Assembly: GCA_005784505.1 (NCBI GenBank)
Contig: VCAZ01000005.1
Span: 2,122,001-2,186,000, forward strand
DNA from: Bagarius yarrelli
Taxonomy: Eukaryota > Chordata > Actinopteri > Siluriformes > Sisoridae
DNA length: 64,000 nucleotides
Direction of reading: 5' to 3'
Shown here piece after piece: positions 1-11,979 of the stretch (positions are counted from its first letter, which is position 1; every line of letters begins with the position of its first letter). The notes under the pieces were generated by a model. That model was not told the origin of the DNA and made no database searches. It worked only from the letters and a program-made list of their open reading frames with translations. A program made the position numbers and the translations under genes.

Positions 1-336
1 TGCGCCGCTCTTTGGTGAGAGGTGGGGCGAATAACTGATGATGACTGTGTAAGTGTTGGGGATGAGATTAGTAGTTCACACAAAATACAGTAGTTCTAAC
101 AAAATACTCAAACACCCAACCAGTAATTTGTTGACCCTTGATTGCCGGTGTTCATCTTTTTTCGTAAGTTATAAATATATACTTTGAGAAATGTTTAGTC
201 ATAGAAGTATAAATTTAATTTAGGAAACGTATCGGTGTAAAATTCAGTAAAGTACCGATTCTCCCCAAAATACTTAAGTTCTGTATCGAAGTATTATTAC
301 TGTGTTACATTACACCTCTGGTTTTATATCTATATA

Positions 337-370
<34 letters not shown>

Positions 371-2044
371 AATATAAAATATAAAACACATAACTCTAGG
401 TATACTGTAGACAAGTGGTATATATATCATGCCACTCATAGCTTGGTTTCCCTGAACTGCATGTGTTGTTAATTTCATTATAATGAACATTAGACTGTAT
501 ATGCATGTGTCTACTTACAGCAGGGGTAAATATTAAGCATTGCCAAGCAACTGCTAGATAGAGGCAGCTCCATTGTCGGAAGGTAATTAGAAAAAACAAG
601 ATAGTGCCTTTCTAATTATTGTGTAATGAGCTACGAAAACACTAATTGATGAGTATGATGGTAACTCATTACGTAGTAACAAGAGCTTATTAAGACATGC
701 GTTCACTCTAATCTGAACGTTGACCCATCATCATTAAATATGCACGATGTTAATGATGTATGATGTTTTTGGAGTACTACAACAAAGTTGAAGTACTCTA
801 TAGACACAGGTGAAAAATTAACCCGTACATTGATTAATTAAATGATTATGCTTAAGTAAAAGTCCTTTTTTTTTATTATTTATGCCAAGAGGATTTTGGA
901 GTGTTGCTCAGGCCTTAAGCTGGTGTTACTGTTACACCGTTTTCAGTACTATTTTCTGATTGTTGTTTGTCAGAATGTATGAACATGTTCTTCATGTCAC
1001 ACTGTAGTGTCTCAGTTGTCATAATATCAGCGTGTACTACAGTCAAAATGCATTTAATTTGGATGCACACAAGAAGACTCTGAGTTTTATGTAATCAATC
1101 TATTCTCTAGCTAAATGGTAGCTAGCAGCAAACAAAAACAATCTGTAGTGTTCATTTTGCTCTTAAGTTTCATTTCTTGCTTTACTGTCCACCGGACTTA
1201 TTCTAACATTTTCCCGAGCTAGTTTAAAGCTGTCAGGCTAATCGCATCATCAGGTTCGGTGCTTCTATTGGTTCTTGGTCTGACAGTCATCATAGGAGAA
1301 GATACACAGCAGGATAGTGTCTGAGACTGCCAGAATTACAGTGAGGAAAAAACTGATTACAACGGCCATTAATCGACTGAAGATAAACATGTCAAACTAG
1401 CGACTAGAGACAACAGGTTTACCCCAGGATTATAACCATTTAGGATTTCAAAATTTTTGTTGTGGTTTTAGTCTCAGCCTCAGCCGTCACGTCCACGGAC
1501 CGCTGCCTAAATGCATATGGCACACTTCACTTAAACACTTCAGGAGTTTTGAATTGTACTATGGTTGGTTAAAGGATTTCAGGGAGTTGTGTGTGTCACA
1601 GTCGTTAACAGTCGGCCTGGAAACAAACCCAAAGCTCCCTGATCAAAGAAGTTATGTTCTAAGTTGTGTTTTTTATTGCATGCTAATGATTTTGTGAACA
1701 ATTTTACTGGTTTTTATACCAGTCTGTTATTGTAGGGACATTTCCACACCCCTAAACATGACACAAAATGAAACATTATTGATTCTTTTACTTGTCATTT
1801 CCCTCTTAGGTGTCTTAAGTGGCCATTCAAAATGGTTACCAGATCCTCTACTGTCAGTTTGGTTACCAGATCTTCTACCACCAGTTCGAAGATCTGGCTA
1901 CTAAAGATTTTTTTTTTAAAAAAGATAAGATTGAATTGAGCTTTTTAATATCTTATGCATTTTTGTCTTATCCTTTACTCAAAGAAGTCTCCGCAAAATT
2001 TTGGATGTATTGTAACAGCCAAAACAACCAAAACCTTAACTAAA
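1..2044. other. Non-coding interval with one TA microsatellite
   Basis: No gene was found. A TA array with a few interruptions occupies about 324-372, and short minus-strand ORFs over it are artefacts. A small imperfect direct repeat of about 27 bases (GGTTACCAGATC..., 1833-1885) is visible. The remaining sequence is AT-rich and unremarkable. Confidence 0.6.
324..372. repeat. (TA)n microsatellite
   Basis: A near-continuous TA run with one C interruption, followed by an AAATATAAAATATAAAA tail. Confidence 0.9.

Positions 2045-2097
<53 letters not shown>
2045..2097. repeat. (CT)n microsatellite
   Basis: A long CT run with two TTC interruptions. It produces a spurious Arg-Glu repeat ORF on the minus strand. 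Confidence 0.95.
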
Positions 2098-3059
2098 TGT
2101 TCTCCCTTCCTGAAGTAGGTGTGAATGATAGTAAAAAATGAGGCACTGTACCTTCAAAGCCGGAGCCCTTTTGATTGAAGTGAGTGATTTCCACAAGCGC
2201 ACCTGTGTAAAATTGATGATAATGCTGTTGAAATCATTTATTACAACTTTACTAAGATGAATATGAGCTGCGGTTTTCTCATCATGCAAATGTGGACGGA
2301 TAATAAGGCCTCCTCTCTCTGAAGACGAGAGGTAGAGGCACTATATTTTTCTATGCCCCACTCCCAACTCCATAGTTTCTGGGTTCGTGCCTATGAAAAC
2401 TATCATTTTTGGTTTTTTATTGCTGTCATTCTGAAGCCTCTAAATGTGAGACAGACTGGCTTATAAGCAGACAAGAGCAAATGTGTCATCCAACTCATAA
2501 CATAGAACTACATGGAACTACACAATGCAGCTAAGTTCAAACTTCACACAGGTTATGGGCTGAAAGCGGGGCAAATGTCTTAAGTCTCACAAAAGTTTCC
2601 AGAACATTTAGTTAAAGGACAGATATAAAAGCATATTTAAAACTTTATATGAATCATTTGAAGAGTATTTTAAGATATATTACTGTAATGTCTTCAAACT
2701 TGGAAATTTAATTAGTTAACTAATAAGCTAACAACTTCTATCAAACTTGTGGGTAGAAACAAGCATGTGTTTTTCTTACATTTACATTTAAAGCATTTCA
2801 CAAATCAAAGTGTTACAACCCACAAAAACGGTTAAAGACGGTTAGGTATTTAAGAAAGATCAATCGTCTCTTGAAGACAGTCAGTGACTCTGCTGTTCTG
2901 ACATTGATGGAAAGAACAGAGAAAAGTCTTGATAAAGACCTACCTTGTGTCCTAGGGATTGGTGGGACTAGTTGAGCGGCACTTGTGGATCATTTGAGAA
3001 CCCAAAGGTGCAGTTTATTTACATTGTTGAACACTTGGCAAAACAACAAACAAATTAGA
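2098..3059. other. Non-coding interval
   Basis: No gene, tandem array or recognisable transposon was found. It is AT-rich unique sequence. Confidence 0.5.
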
Positions 3060-3153
3060 CTTGACCTGACTTGACTTAAGTTATCTTACATTATCTTAGC
3101 TTAGCTTATCTTAGCTTAGCTTAGCCTAGCTTAGCTTATCTTAACTTAACTTG
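3060..3153. repeat. (CTTAG/CTTAA)n pentanucleotide satellite
   Basis: This is a run of related pentamers (CTTGA, CTTAA, CTTAG, CTTAT), cleanest around 3095-3140 as repeated TTAGC. It grades at the right into an ACAT/AAAC-rich simple region. Confidence 0.85.
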
Positions 3154-3560
3154 AAAACACTCAACATAAACCTTCAGCAAAACATGAAACACGAACTTAA
3201 CTCTACTAGACTTAACTTGACTTGACGTAGGATGACATATAGAGACTTATGACAGCGGTACAGAGACAAATCCAAATCCATGACAAAGACAAACACAAGG
3301 GCTATAATACTCACAACTAACCAGTGAGAACAAGACACATGGACAAGGAGATCATGTGACAGGAACACATGGGGCACATGACAAGAACGAGACAGGAAGT
3401 AAACACAAGCATGACCAAAATTAAACGTGACCTCAAAACATGACCTAATAAACGTAAACATAACAAACATGGACATAAAACCTAAAGCATAAACAGAAAA
3501 CATGAACTATATAAAACAAACATAATATAAACATGAAACAAAAACATAAAGCATAATCCT
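3154..3560. repeat. Degenerate AAACATGAC-rich simple repeat
   Basis: Repeated variants of AAACATGA, ACATAAAC and ACAAGACACATG fill this stretch. No fixed period is evident. The 109-aa minus-strand ORF here is low-complexity and is not taken as a gene. Confidence 0.55.
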
Positions 3561-3606
3561 TACATATAGTTACTAGTAACTATCGCGTTACGTTTTTTAA
3601 TAGGAT

Positions 3607-3785
3607 TTATTTACATTTATGTTTTAGGCATTTGGAAGATGGATAGATTTTATCTCATATATACAACGGAGAGGTTAAGGGTTAAGGGCCTTGCTTAGGG
3701 GCCCAACAGTGGCAGCTTGGTGGTGCTGGGAAACAAAGCCACAGTCTACTGGTGTCCAACACGTTACCCACTAAGCCCTTTCGAC
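3607..3785 (-). mobile_element. Degenerate tRNA-derived SINE, minus strand
   Basis: Read on the minus strand it ends in a tail like that of better copies: TTACATTTATG then GGCATTTGGAAGATG on the plus strand mirrors CATCTTCCAAATGCC. GGGTTAAGGGCCTTGCTTAG and GGGCCCAACAGTGGCAGCTTGG mark the middle. The head is badly decayed. Confidence 0.6.
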
Positions 3786-5195
3786 ATACTACTTACCTTA
3801 CATACTCAGTTTTACACACTATGTAGTATAAAGTATGCGATTTTAGATGAGGCCAAAGTCTTAATGGAAATATCGTAAGAAGATGTGTTTTGTGTGCTAT
3901 TTATTGTGCTTGTGTAAAAGTGAATTCTGGGTGTTGTAGTCAGTAGAAGAAATATTGATAGCCCATCCATTCTAAAAACTGGAGAAACAAGTGTTGACTT
4001 GAGACCATTCCTAAGGATTCTACTGTCACGCTCCTCTTATCTTTTTGTCATCACTTAGAATTTCGACACTGTTTATAATGTATTATTAACTTTAATGACC
4101 AAATGCTTTTTTTTGCTATTTTTTGCCAGTAAAATTTTTGATCCAAAGACCCAGTTTTTCTTGTACCATTTGTATTAGTTATTCTATTTCAATCTTTTAT
4201 TATTATTAATAATAATTTATCTATTTGTATATTTATTTTCTGAACAAATAAAACCAAAAACACCTTGACAAAGAAATTATTATCATTTAATAATATAGGC
4301 TAATATCAGCATGACAAAGCCAGGTAAGCAAATGGATTTAATTCATGTTCAGTTTGATTCAGATGGACCACAGAGATCATCAGAAAGAAATAAAATTATA
4401 ATACAAAGCTGTACACATAAAATCACCTACACAATGTGACTGCAAAAGATTGGACTGATACTCATCCTCTGTCATTTAATTACTCTCGAGGAGAGCACGA
4501 ACACTTAAAAAGTTTACGCTACATCACTGACCAGGTCATTAAACAGTGGTCGTTAATCTGCAAGTACATTTTTAAGTGCAATTATAGTTTATTACAACTC
4601 ATTTGGCACTTTGCGAAACTTTTTGAATCCATTCATTAACAACTAACAACACGAGGCAACGGTGTGGATATATGTGGGACACTATAAAAGCTAGAAAGTT
4701 CATCTAGAAGGAACAACTGATGTTCAGTTCAAAGCTAAAGTTAGCATTACATGTTCTATTCTTCAGCTATTTATTGCTAGAGTAAATAGGCTAGTTATGG
4801 CTAAATGTCAACTAAGATATAACCTGTTAATGTAAAAAGGAATAACATTCTCTATTTGAATCGTTATTTTGGTTGGTCAAAAAGTGTTGATATATTTTCA
4901 GCAAGTCCCGCAAGTCAAACTAAACACTTTTTATTAGGGTTTAAAATCTAATACATTATCTTTTTTATTGGAACAGCTTGAATGACAGATGCTCCACATA
5001 AATAAATCAAAATTGTAAAGGGATATAGTTAACTTTTCTGTGAGAAGACTTTTATTTAGCAGTTTTGGAAAGAGTTTCCAGTGGTAGCATTTTGTAAGTT
5101 CTTAATAAAATAAAATGCTGTTTGTTTTCTTCAATCTTCAGTTTGGTTGCTTAGGATGGCTTAATTGGCTACAGCCTTAAGATTTTCCTTCACAG
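3786..5195. other. Non-coding interval
   Basis: No gene was found. A scrap resembling a fish DNA-transposon end (ACACTATGTAGTATAAAGTATGCG, in two parts) occurs near 3818-3842. The rest is AT-rich. A 67-aa ORF at 4436-4639 has no recognisable feature. Confidence 0.45.
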
Positions 5196-5403
5196 GATCT
5201 ATAAATCCCAAACCCTGTTCCTGCGTGACACTGCTCCTGTGCACAAAGCCCGTGAACTTTATAAAAACATCATTTTTTTCTGATAGGAGTAAAGAAACTG
5301 GACACTTCAACCCTAACTGAACACGTTTGGGATAAACTGGAACAACGACTGCACCTAGACCGTCTCGCTTAACATTAGTTCCTGATATCGCTAATCCATT
5401 TTA
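5196..5403 (+). mobile_element. Tc1/mariner-like transposase relic
   Basis: Short frames give RDTAPVHKARE (from about 5221), matching the DNAPVHKA motif of Tc1 transposases, and then LTEHVWDKLEQRL, matching the NPIEHLWDELERRL motif that carries the catalytic Glu. Frame breaks, stops and a deletion lie between and after them, so it is long dead. Part of it recurs in inverted orientation at 5735-5812, making a foldback. Confidence 0.75.
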
Positions 5404-5433
5404 TGGCTATATAAGATAAGCTAAAATCTGTAA

Positions 5434-5682
5434 TAGGATGTTAAAAATCCATATGGATGTAATGGTTAGGTTTCCCCATTTTTTTCTACGTATAGTATTG
5501 TTTATAGGTTCTCCCCATGCTTCATGGAATTCTTTTGTGTGCTTTGTTTTTTCAAAAGACTTGTCATATGGATGGGGACACCTTGGACAGGGTGGCAATC
5601 CATCAAAGGGCACAATCACTATATGGAGTAAAGAATGGGGACACCTAATCATTACATATATATATATATTTTTAACATCCTA
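5434..5682. mobile_element. MITE-like element with ~50-bp terminal inverted repeats and TA flanks
   Basis: The left end is TAGGATGTTAAAAATCCATA, continuing to GTAATGGTTAGG and TTTCCCCATT. The right end is the reverse complement with small changes: GAATGGGGACACCTAATCAT then ATTTTTAACATCCTA. Both ends carry TA, consistent with a Tc1/mariner-type TA target duplication around GGATG...CATCC. The centre holds an inverted SINE-tail-like segment (GGACACCTTGGACAGGGTGG). A second left end occurs at 5826. Confidence 0.65.
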
Positions 5683-5734
5683 TAATGAGTTAAACTTACT
5701 TTTACAATATACGTTTACTTCTGCAGAGGTTTGG

Positions 5735-5812
5735 GGATATGCTTATATAGCCACAAAAAGAATTAGCAAGATCAGACACTAATGTTGGGTGAGGAGGTCT
5801 AAGTGCAGCAAT
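5735..5812 (-). mobile_element. Inverted Tc1-like fragment
   Basis: TTATATAGCCACAAAAAGAA then CACTAATGTTGGGTGAGGAG and GTCTAAGTGCAG is the reverse complement, with mismatches, of 5340-5420. The ATGTTGGGTGAGGAGG text is also typical of the reverse strand of Tc1-like elements in fish. Confidence 0.65.
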
Positions 5813-5825
5813 CTGTAAACTGTGA

Positions 5826-6095
5826 TAGGATGTTAAAAATCCATATGGATGTAATATTTAGGTGTCCCTATTCTTTTTTTTTATATAGTATTGTTCATTG
5901 TTTTTCATCAATATGGTTTGTAGGTGAATTGAACTTTCTAAATTGTCTGTAGGGTGTGTGTGTGATTGTGCCCTGTGATGGATTGGCACCCTGTCCAAGG
6001 TGTCCCCATCCATATGACCCAAGTCTTTTGAAATAGGCTTCAGGCTCTCCAGAACCCCACATAGAATAAGTGGTTCAGAAAATGGATAGAGGGAT
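5826..6095 (+). mobile_element. Second copy of the GGATGTTAAAAATCC element, with SINE-like tail
   Basis: It begins AGGATGTTAAAAATCCATAT, as at 5434, and shares the ATATAGTATTGTTCAT segment. It then runs into GTGCCCTGTGATGGATTGGC, ACCCTGTCCAAGGTGTCCCC and ends AAATGGATAGAGGGAT, a typical fish SINE/RTE tail. No matching right inverted repeat was found, so it is chimeric or truncated. Confidence 0.5.
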
Positions 6096-6291
6096 ATTTT
6101 TGGCTTTTAAATGGCTGATGAGTTGAATCAGGTACAATAGGGGCAGAAAAAAAAAACACCAAAAAGGAAAGTTATTCCAGAAACAGAAATTTAAAAATGT
6201 AATCATCTGTCAGTATTATGGTGCATCAGTTAATTTAAAGTGTCATCTAAAACTGTCAAAGTTTTATACAAAGTTCTATCAAAAAAAATCA

Positions 6292-6629
6292 CTGTTGCTT
6301 TACATCGAGAAGGTCCTGGGTTCGATTCCCGAGCAGGGGTCTTTCTGTGTGGAGTTTGCATGTTCTCCCTGTGCTTGTGTGGGTTTACTCCAGGTACTCC
6401 GGTTTCCTCCCACAGTCCAAAAACATGATGTTAGGTTAATTGGTGATTCTAAATTGCCCATAGGTGTGAGTGTGAGTGTGTGTATGTGATCCTGTGATGG
6501 ACTGGCGATCTGTCCAGGGGGCCCCTCTCCTGTCTTTCGGCCTTTAAGAGATGGCTAGGATAGGCTCCAGCAGATCCCTGTGACCCCAAATTAAAGAATA
6601 AGCGGGTATAGAAGATAAATGAGTGAATG
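6292..6629 (+). mobile_element. tRNA-derived SINE, family B, 5' end decayed
   Basis: It contains a B-box-like GGTTCGATTCC, GTGTGGAGTTTGCATGTTCT, TTTCCTCCCACAGTCCAAAA, GATGGACTGGCGATCTGTCC, AATAAGCGGGTATAG and an AATGAGTGAATG tail. It is the same family as the copies at 29137, 31770, 42407 and 49516. ORFs at 6240-6489 lie inside it and are not genes. Confidence 0.85.
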
Positions 6630-8527
6630 TTTAGTCATCAGTCAGTAATGTAACTCATTTAAAATACTCTATGATAATGTTTAATGAAAATCTGAGTAGA
6701 AATACTGTTCTTTTACTTTTGTCTTTCTAATACACTGGATATTGTTATTTTTAATATCATATCTAGTACAATACTGTAAGTGGAAATGATGTTAATACTT
6801 TTGGAAAACAAACATCTGCCTGAAATGCCTAAGTATAATTTACTGAAATCGTAAATGGCACAATTTGATCAAGAAGTTAGTAGAAAGTTACATGCTGTAA
6901 TAAAATATATCTAAAAATATATTTTTTGCTTCAATTGCTTGTATATTTTTGACTGAGAAACACATACACCGGACATTATGTAGTTTTCTAGAATAGAAGA
7001 ACATTACTACATTATATGATAAACGTAAAGTCGCACAGAATTATTTATGTAAAAAAGCTAAATTATCATCGTTGTATCGTCGTTATTTTGCCATACATTC
7101 TTAATAATCGCAACAGACATAATAAATACTAAAATAATGTACAAACCTTTACACTAAAAAAATTATTTTAAAATCATACTATGACATGGTTGTTTCATTT
7201 AACACCATTAATTCAGTAAAATTGGATGGCTGATTTTAATTTTTTTTTTGTTCAATGTGAGTTCGTCTAAATGTGTTACGCAATAAAAAAATAATACAGA
7301 CATTAAAAAGTCAAATGTAAATATTAAAAAAGTCAGATTTTTCAAATAAATCTTGATCCAACAATAGTCCATTCCTGTCATCTGCCCGATTGTGTTTGCC
7401 ATTTTGAGGTTATTTTATTAATGCACTTTGTTCATAGAATAATAGCAAAAGAGGAATTTATCCCATGTGTGTTAACCATCTTGTGCTCAACATTTACAGT
7501 ATAATTATAATTTGCCTGCAGATATTTCTGAAAAAAGTGTCTGTACACGCTACTATTTTAAAGGCTCCAGGTTATTGCATTGCAAATTTCCAGGCCTCTC
7601 CAGATTCATGTAAATTGTTCAACAAATGTCTTTGAAAAAGTAAGTGTGGAGGAGACGAGGCAGGAAATGGGAGGGTGAGGGGGTAGAGTGAGAATGAGGT
7701 TTTTTTTCTCTCTCCATTTCTGACTTCTTTTTTCCACAAATTTTTAATTATAGGCTGGAGAATTGTCAAACTAGTCCCCGTTTCCTCTTTTTTTCCCAAC
7801 CCTACCTCATCTCTAGGTTGTGTCAATAAAAGTTAAAAAGAGAATTGAGTAGATGTAAGGACTCCCTAATGTTAATGTCAGTGTCAATCTGTGTCATTGT
7901 GCGTTGGAGAGCGAGTCAGACACTCACGTATGAAGAACCTAAAAGTGTGGAGTAGAAGTAGTCCCTGGCTTTAAAGCTTTAGCGAAGAGCAGAGCACCAC
8001 GATCAAAGTGATTCCTCCACGCAGAGAGTGATCTAAGGCAGCTCAACTCCCTCAGTGGGGTGCTGTAGAGAGGAGACCCACACTCCAGGAATTAAGAGCT
8101 TCCTGAAAGCCTCTGTCAAATCCCACAATGCCCCACAGGGGTTTTATCGTGTGCCCTCCCCATCCTGTACTTTCTTCTGCACCTAGAGGGAAGGTAAAAA
8201 TGGAGCAAAGCAAACCTGACAGATCTAAAACTTGTCGAGTGAAAAAAATGATTAACATTAAAAACATGATAAAAACACAGATGGTTAAGATACTATTGAA
8301 TATCAACGGCTACAAAATGGTGATTTAAATTCCGGTGCAGTGCAGAAAACTTTGCAAATTCGACATTTCCATTTCTTCTTTTTCTTTTTCTGTTATCTTT
8401 TACTCCAGGACTAGTCAAAATCCAGGTGCGGATGACAGTGCAGTATGGCAACGTCTGAAGACTTTGACAGGTCCTGTCAGAGGCGAATCACTGCCACATG
8501 GTTATCTTTAGCTGTCTCGCTCTTACA
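6630..8527. other. Non-coding interval
   Basis: No gene or recognisable element was found. 7540-8200 is of higher complexity and GC than its surroundings, but I cannot assign it. Several 60-85 aa ORFs here lack motifs or codon structure. Confidence 0.45.
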
Positions 8528-8576
8528 GTGTGTGTGTGTGTGTGTGAGTGTGTGTGGTTGTGTGAATGTGTGTGTC
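8528..8576. repeat. (TG)n microsatellite, interrupted
   Basis: TG repeats with A, G and AA interruptions. Confidence 0.9.
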
Positions 8577-8714
8577 TAAAGTGCTGACCCCTGCAGTTGG
8601 CCCTAGAGGCCTTTCTGGTCATGCTGTCTCTGTCTCTCTCTCTCACCTCAGTCTGACAGCATACATGAACTGCTGGACACACAAGAGACTGGACAGTTGA
8701 GGCCTGGTGCATAC

Positions 8715-8715
8715 G

Positions 8716-8746
<31 letters not shown>

Positions 8747-8749
8747 ACA
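8715..8749. repeat. (CA)n microsatellite
   Basis: A CA run flanked by CATACG and GTGCACAC. It gives a Cys-Val repeat in the minus-strand ORF 8488-8898, which is therefore not a gene. Confidence 0.9.
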
Positions 8750-9446
8750 CAACGACAAGAATTTAGATTTTTCAAAACAGTCACAAACATTCTTATACTG
8801 TTTAAAGATAAGTAAGCTGTTCTATTGTTCCAACTCTTTCTATCTGAGTTTCTGACTGGTTCCACACAGTCTACACTATGAGCAAATTCTAAAGGCACTA
8901 TTTCTGTCCAGCTCCAAGAATAAATTAGTGTTAGAAAGCCAGCATGTTGCTAATTTGCTTGGGAGCATGCCAGTTTTTCCTGATCTTGCCCACTCAGTAT
9001 TCTCATTTTCAGCAATCATGTACCCACTGTGCCATGGGCTGAGCGGTGCCACGGTGCTCTCACAATTCAAATCTACAACATCAGTAATACTTTTACAAAA
9101 ATTAACAAAAATAAGAAAAAAAATAATAAACTAATTAACTTCTCACTAAATACAATAAACCGATTATGATATCTGCAGGAACACAAATGACTTTTATTTT
9201 ACATTTTCCAAAATATATAGTTCAAAAAATCTACAAGCCCTTGTGACTTGAATCAAGTTTGCAAATATAAGTGATTTTATAAAAGTTACAATTATATACT
9301 AAATCAAGCACATGCCAGGATGGAGGCTGTGCTTTGGGGGCTTTGCGCTTTTTTAAAAGTAATTTAAAAAAAAAAGATTTATCAAGAAAATATTGTGGTC
9401 AGTAAAAATCTTTTTAAATGATTGTTAATATAAGAACTATATTAAG
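8750..9446. other. Non-coding interval
   Basis: No gene was found. Overlapping ORFs on both strands at 8876-9134 show no domain. Confidence 0.45.
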
Positions 9447-9641
9447 TGGGGGAAGTGGTGGCTCATGGTTAAGGTGTTGGACTACCAACCTGAAGATTGT
9501 GGGCTTGGTTCCCAGCTCCACCAAGCCACCACTGCTGTGCCCCTGAGCAAGGCCCTTAACCCCCAATTGCTCAGTTGTATAAATGAGATCAATGTAAGTC
9601 GCTCTGGATAAGGGCATCTGCCAAATGCTATAAATGTAAAT
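9447..9641 (+). mobile_element. tRNA-derived SINE, family A, near full length
   Basis: The head GTGGTGGCTCATGGTTAAGG with B-box-like GGCTTGGTTCCCAGC is tRNA-like. It is followed by CACCAAGCCACCACTGCTG, GAGCAAGGCCCTTAACCCCC and the tail GTCGCTCTGGATAAGGGC...TAAATGTAAAT. The tail resembles those of L2-mobilised V-SINE-type elements of fish; that class is inferred. Confidence 0.88.
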
Positions 9642-10878
9642 TATACAAAACAGAAATAAATATAACACAGAAAATCCCATTTATAAATTTTATTTGACCG
9701 TCTGGCACGTCATTACCATAACAATGTAAGGTAAGCATTAGCGTTGCTGTTGGTTGCCGGGGATTGAAGCATACGCTGACTGTGGTTTACAGAACTCTGC
9801 CTGTAAGCATCACAAAGTATTAACAATGTGTTTGCTCCGCTCCCGCCTGGCCATATTCAAAGGTAATGATTGCCAGGCACAGACCCCCCCAAGGCTCATG
9901 CCCCACTGCTACTATGGCACAGCGCAGGCTGATGTTTTGGGCTAACCAGCAGAGCAAGCAGTGGAAAAAGGGACAGGCCAAGCCTTATCTCATTCTACGA
10001 CTGCTAGCTCCGCTCCACGGGCCTTAATCTGGTTAAGGAAGTCTGTAAATTAAATAAATGGTTCCTTAAAGCCAGGGTGCAGCCTCCATTTAGGGGCCTC
10101 CTATTTTTTTAGGACCTCCACAATGAGGTGTCAAAGGCCTGGAATAAGCTGTTCAGCTAGGCTGTTTAGCAGCTATGGCATGTCATACTCCAATATAGTA
10201 TACTCTAAGGAGTATGGCTACAAGGCAATGTCTCAGGTTAGGGCATTATCATTGGGGGCCCCTAAGCTACATAGACCTTGGTGAAAGAAGCATATGTCCC
10301 AGCAGGTCAGGCTGGTGCATGCCTGCATACAATGGCAATATTGCAGAGCAATGTAAAATGTAACGTACTAATAAAAGTAAGTGATTATAACTTATTTTGA
10401 ATAAGTTTGTTGACTTTACTAAGTTTAACAAAGGAATGATAACTTTATGTAAAACTATATAGGTACAATTAAACTTTACTTCAAATAATGAGCATTTTGA
10501 AAGGATTGATTATGCACAGTTCCATAAATAGGTCCATTTGCAGCAGTGATCTGAGGATGGGAGAAGCACATGGAGAGGTGAGTCACTTGGTGTTTGTCAT
10601 ATTTTTCAGTTGACTAATATACAGTAATCGGCCATGTAATAATCGGATTAAGTAAGGTAGCGTTACATAGCAACATTGGATATAATTTTTTTATTAAATT
10701 GTTGGATTCTGCTGGAATGTATATATCAAAATCAGCAGTCTAACATTTGCCTATTACTAAATAAGTTTTTGTTGTGAATGGCCTCATTCTTGAAAATTAA
10801 CCTGAATAAATGTGTAAGTTGTTTATTCCATAATGATGTGAATTTTTTGGTTCATAAAAGTATTTTCTAAATGGTAGT
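9642..10878. other. Non-coding interval
   Basis: No gene was found. The stretch 9740-10330 is GC-richer, with a possible old repeat (GGGGGCCCCTAAGCTACATA), but I could not identify it. A 63-aa ORF at 9754-9945 has no recognisable feature. Confidence 0.4.
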
Positions 10879-11979
10879 CAGAGGTGGATAGTGTAGCCAA
10901 AATCTGTACCCAAGTAAAAGTTCAAGTACTTATAGAAGTATTTATTTAAGTAAGAGTAAAAAAGTATCCGAAGAAGAAACTAATTAATTACTAGTTACGT
11001 CTGATCTGATTGCCACGAAGCAAAAACCCTGAATTTCAAACTATTTGGCAAGTTTTTTACATCATTGTTCTCCAAAATCTCTCTGTTTTTATTATATTAA
11101 ACAGATCAAAGTAAAGTAAAACCAATCTCAGTCCCGTAATGGACATTAACATCACATTACCTGTCATTCACAATCAAATCTCAAACACTTAGATGTTTTT
11201 CAGACAGTTAATTTTTTTAACTATTTAAGAGCAGTTCATATAAAAAAATACTTTTTATACTATTTTAACATTTTATGTTTATGTACTATATATTTTATGT
11301 AATAAAATTAAATACAATTCTGTTTTAATTTTGTCTGGATGTTCTACACTTTAGTCAGGTGTCCAGATTGGCGTATAAATGCAGGACGGCCCAGTTTGTG
11401 TTTCGTGTTAAATAAATATGAAAATATGCAGGATGTTTAGAATGAATGTTTGTTTATACATGTGTTTCTTTGTAGATCCAAAAGATGTTATTTCTTGCAT
11501 GAAAGCGCATATGAGGAAAAATACTTAGACAGTGTGTAAAATGTGGGTCGAAGTGCCCAATAGACACCAAATGATTATTAATAGGATTTGAATAGATGTC
11601 ATTTTGACCACTACATGTTTATTTTAGGTTGGAGCTGGAATTCTTATACGCTGTGATGTCAGTTTGTTTTGTTGCACACATCATACATCGTATTATAAAA
11701 CTATTCTTGAAGTAACGTCTTTCTCGGCTTCATCTACCAGCTAAACGTGCGCTAAACATGAGCAGGAGATTCGAAGCAGCCTCCCATGTGGCAGTATCTC
11801 GGAGGTCTCGCGAGACAATCCCTTTAAACTATCTCATATTTATCACCGTTGGACAGTAACGGAAGAAAGTCTCCAAATGTACCGAACTAAAAGTAAAGTT
11901 TTTTTACAAAAAATGTACTTGAGTAAGAGTGAAAGTACACATCATTAAATATACTTTAAAAGTAAAAGTTACCCGATGG
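10879..11979. mobile_element. Non-autonomous hAT-like element, right end decayed
   Basis: The left end CAGAGGTGGATAGTGTAGCC followed by CCCAAGTAAAAGTTCAAGTA is the typical terminus of a large fish hAT-like family (CAGAGGTGG, then ACTTGAGTA-type subterminal repeats). The right side has AATGTACTTGAGTAAGAGTG and AAAGTAAAAGTTACCCGATG, the expected subterminal motifs, but the terminal CCACCTCTG is missing. The interior has no transposase ORF. Confidence 0.55.

Noticed and set aside
3060..3153. Possible CRISPR-like or regulatory direct repeats
   Set aside because: It is a simple pentamer satellite without spacers, in a vertebrate genome.
8488..8898. 136-aa minus-strand ORF
   Set aside because: Much of it is Cys-Val and Thr-His repeats from the CA and TG microsatellites.
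9447..9641. tRNA gene suggested by A-box and B-box motifs (also at the other SINE copies)
   Set aside because: The tRNA-like heads are followed by SINE bodies and tails and do not fold as full tRNAs. They are SINE promoters.
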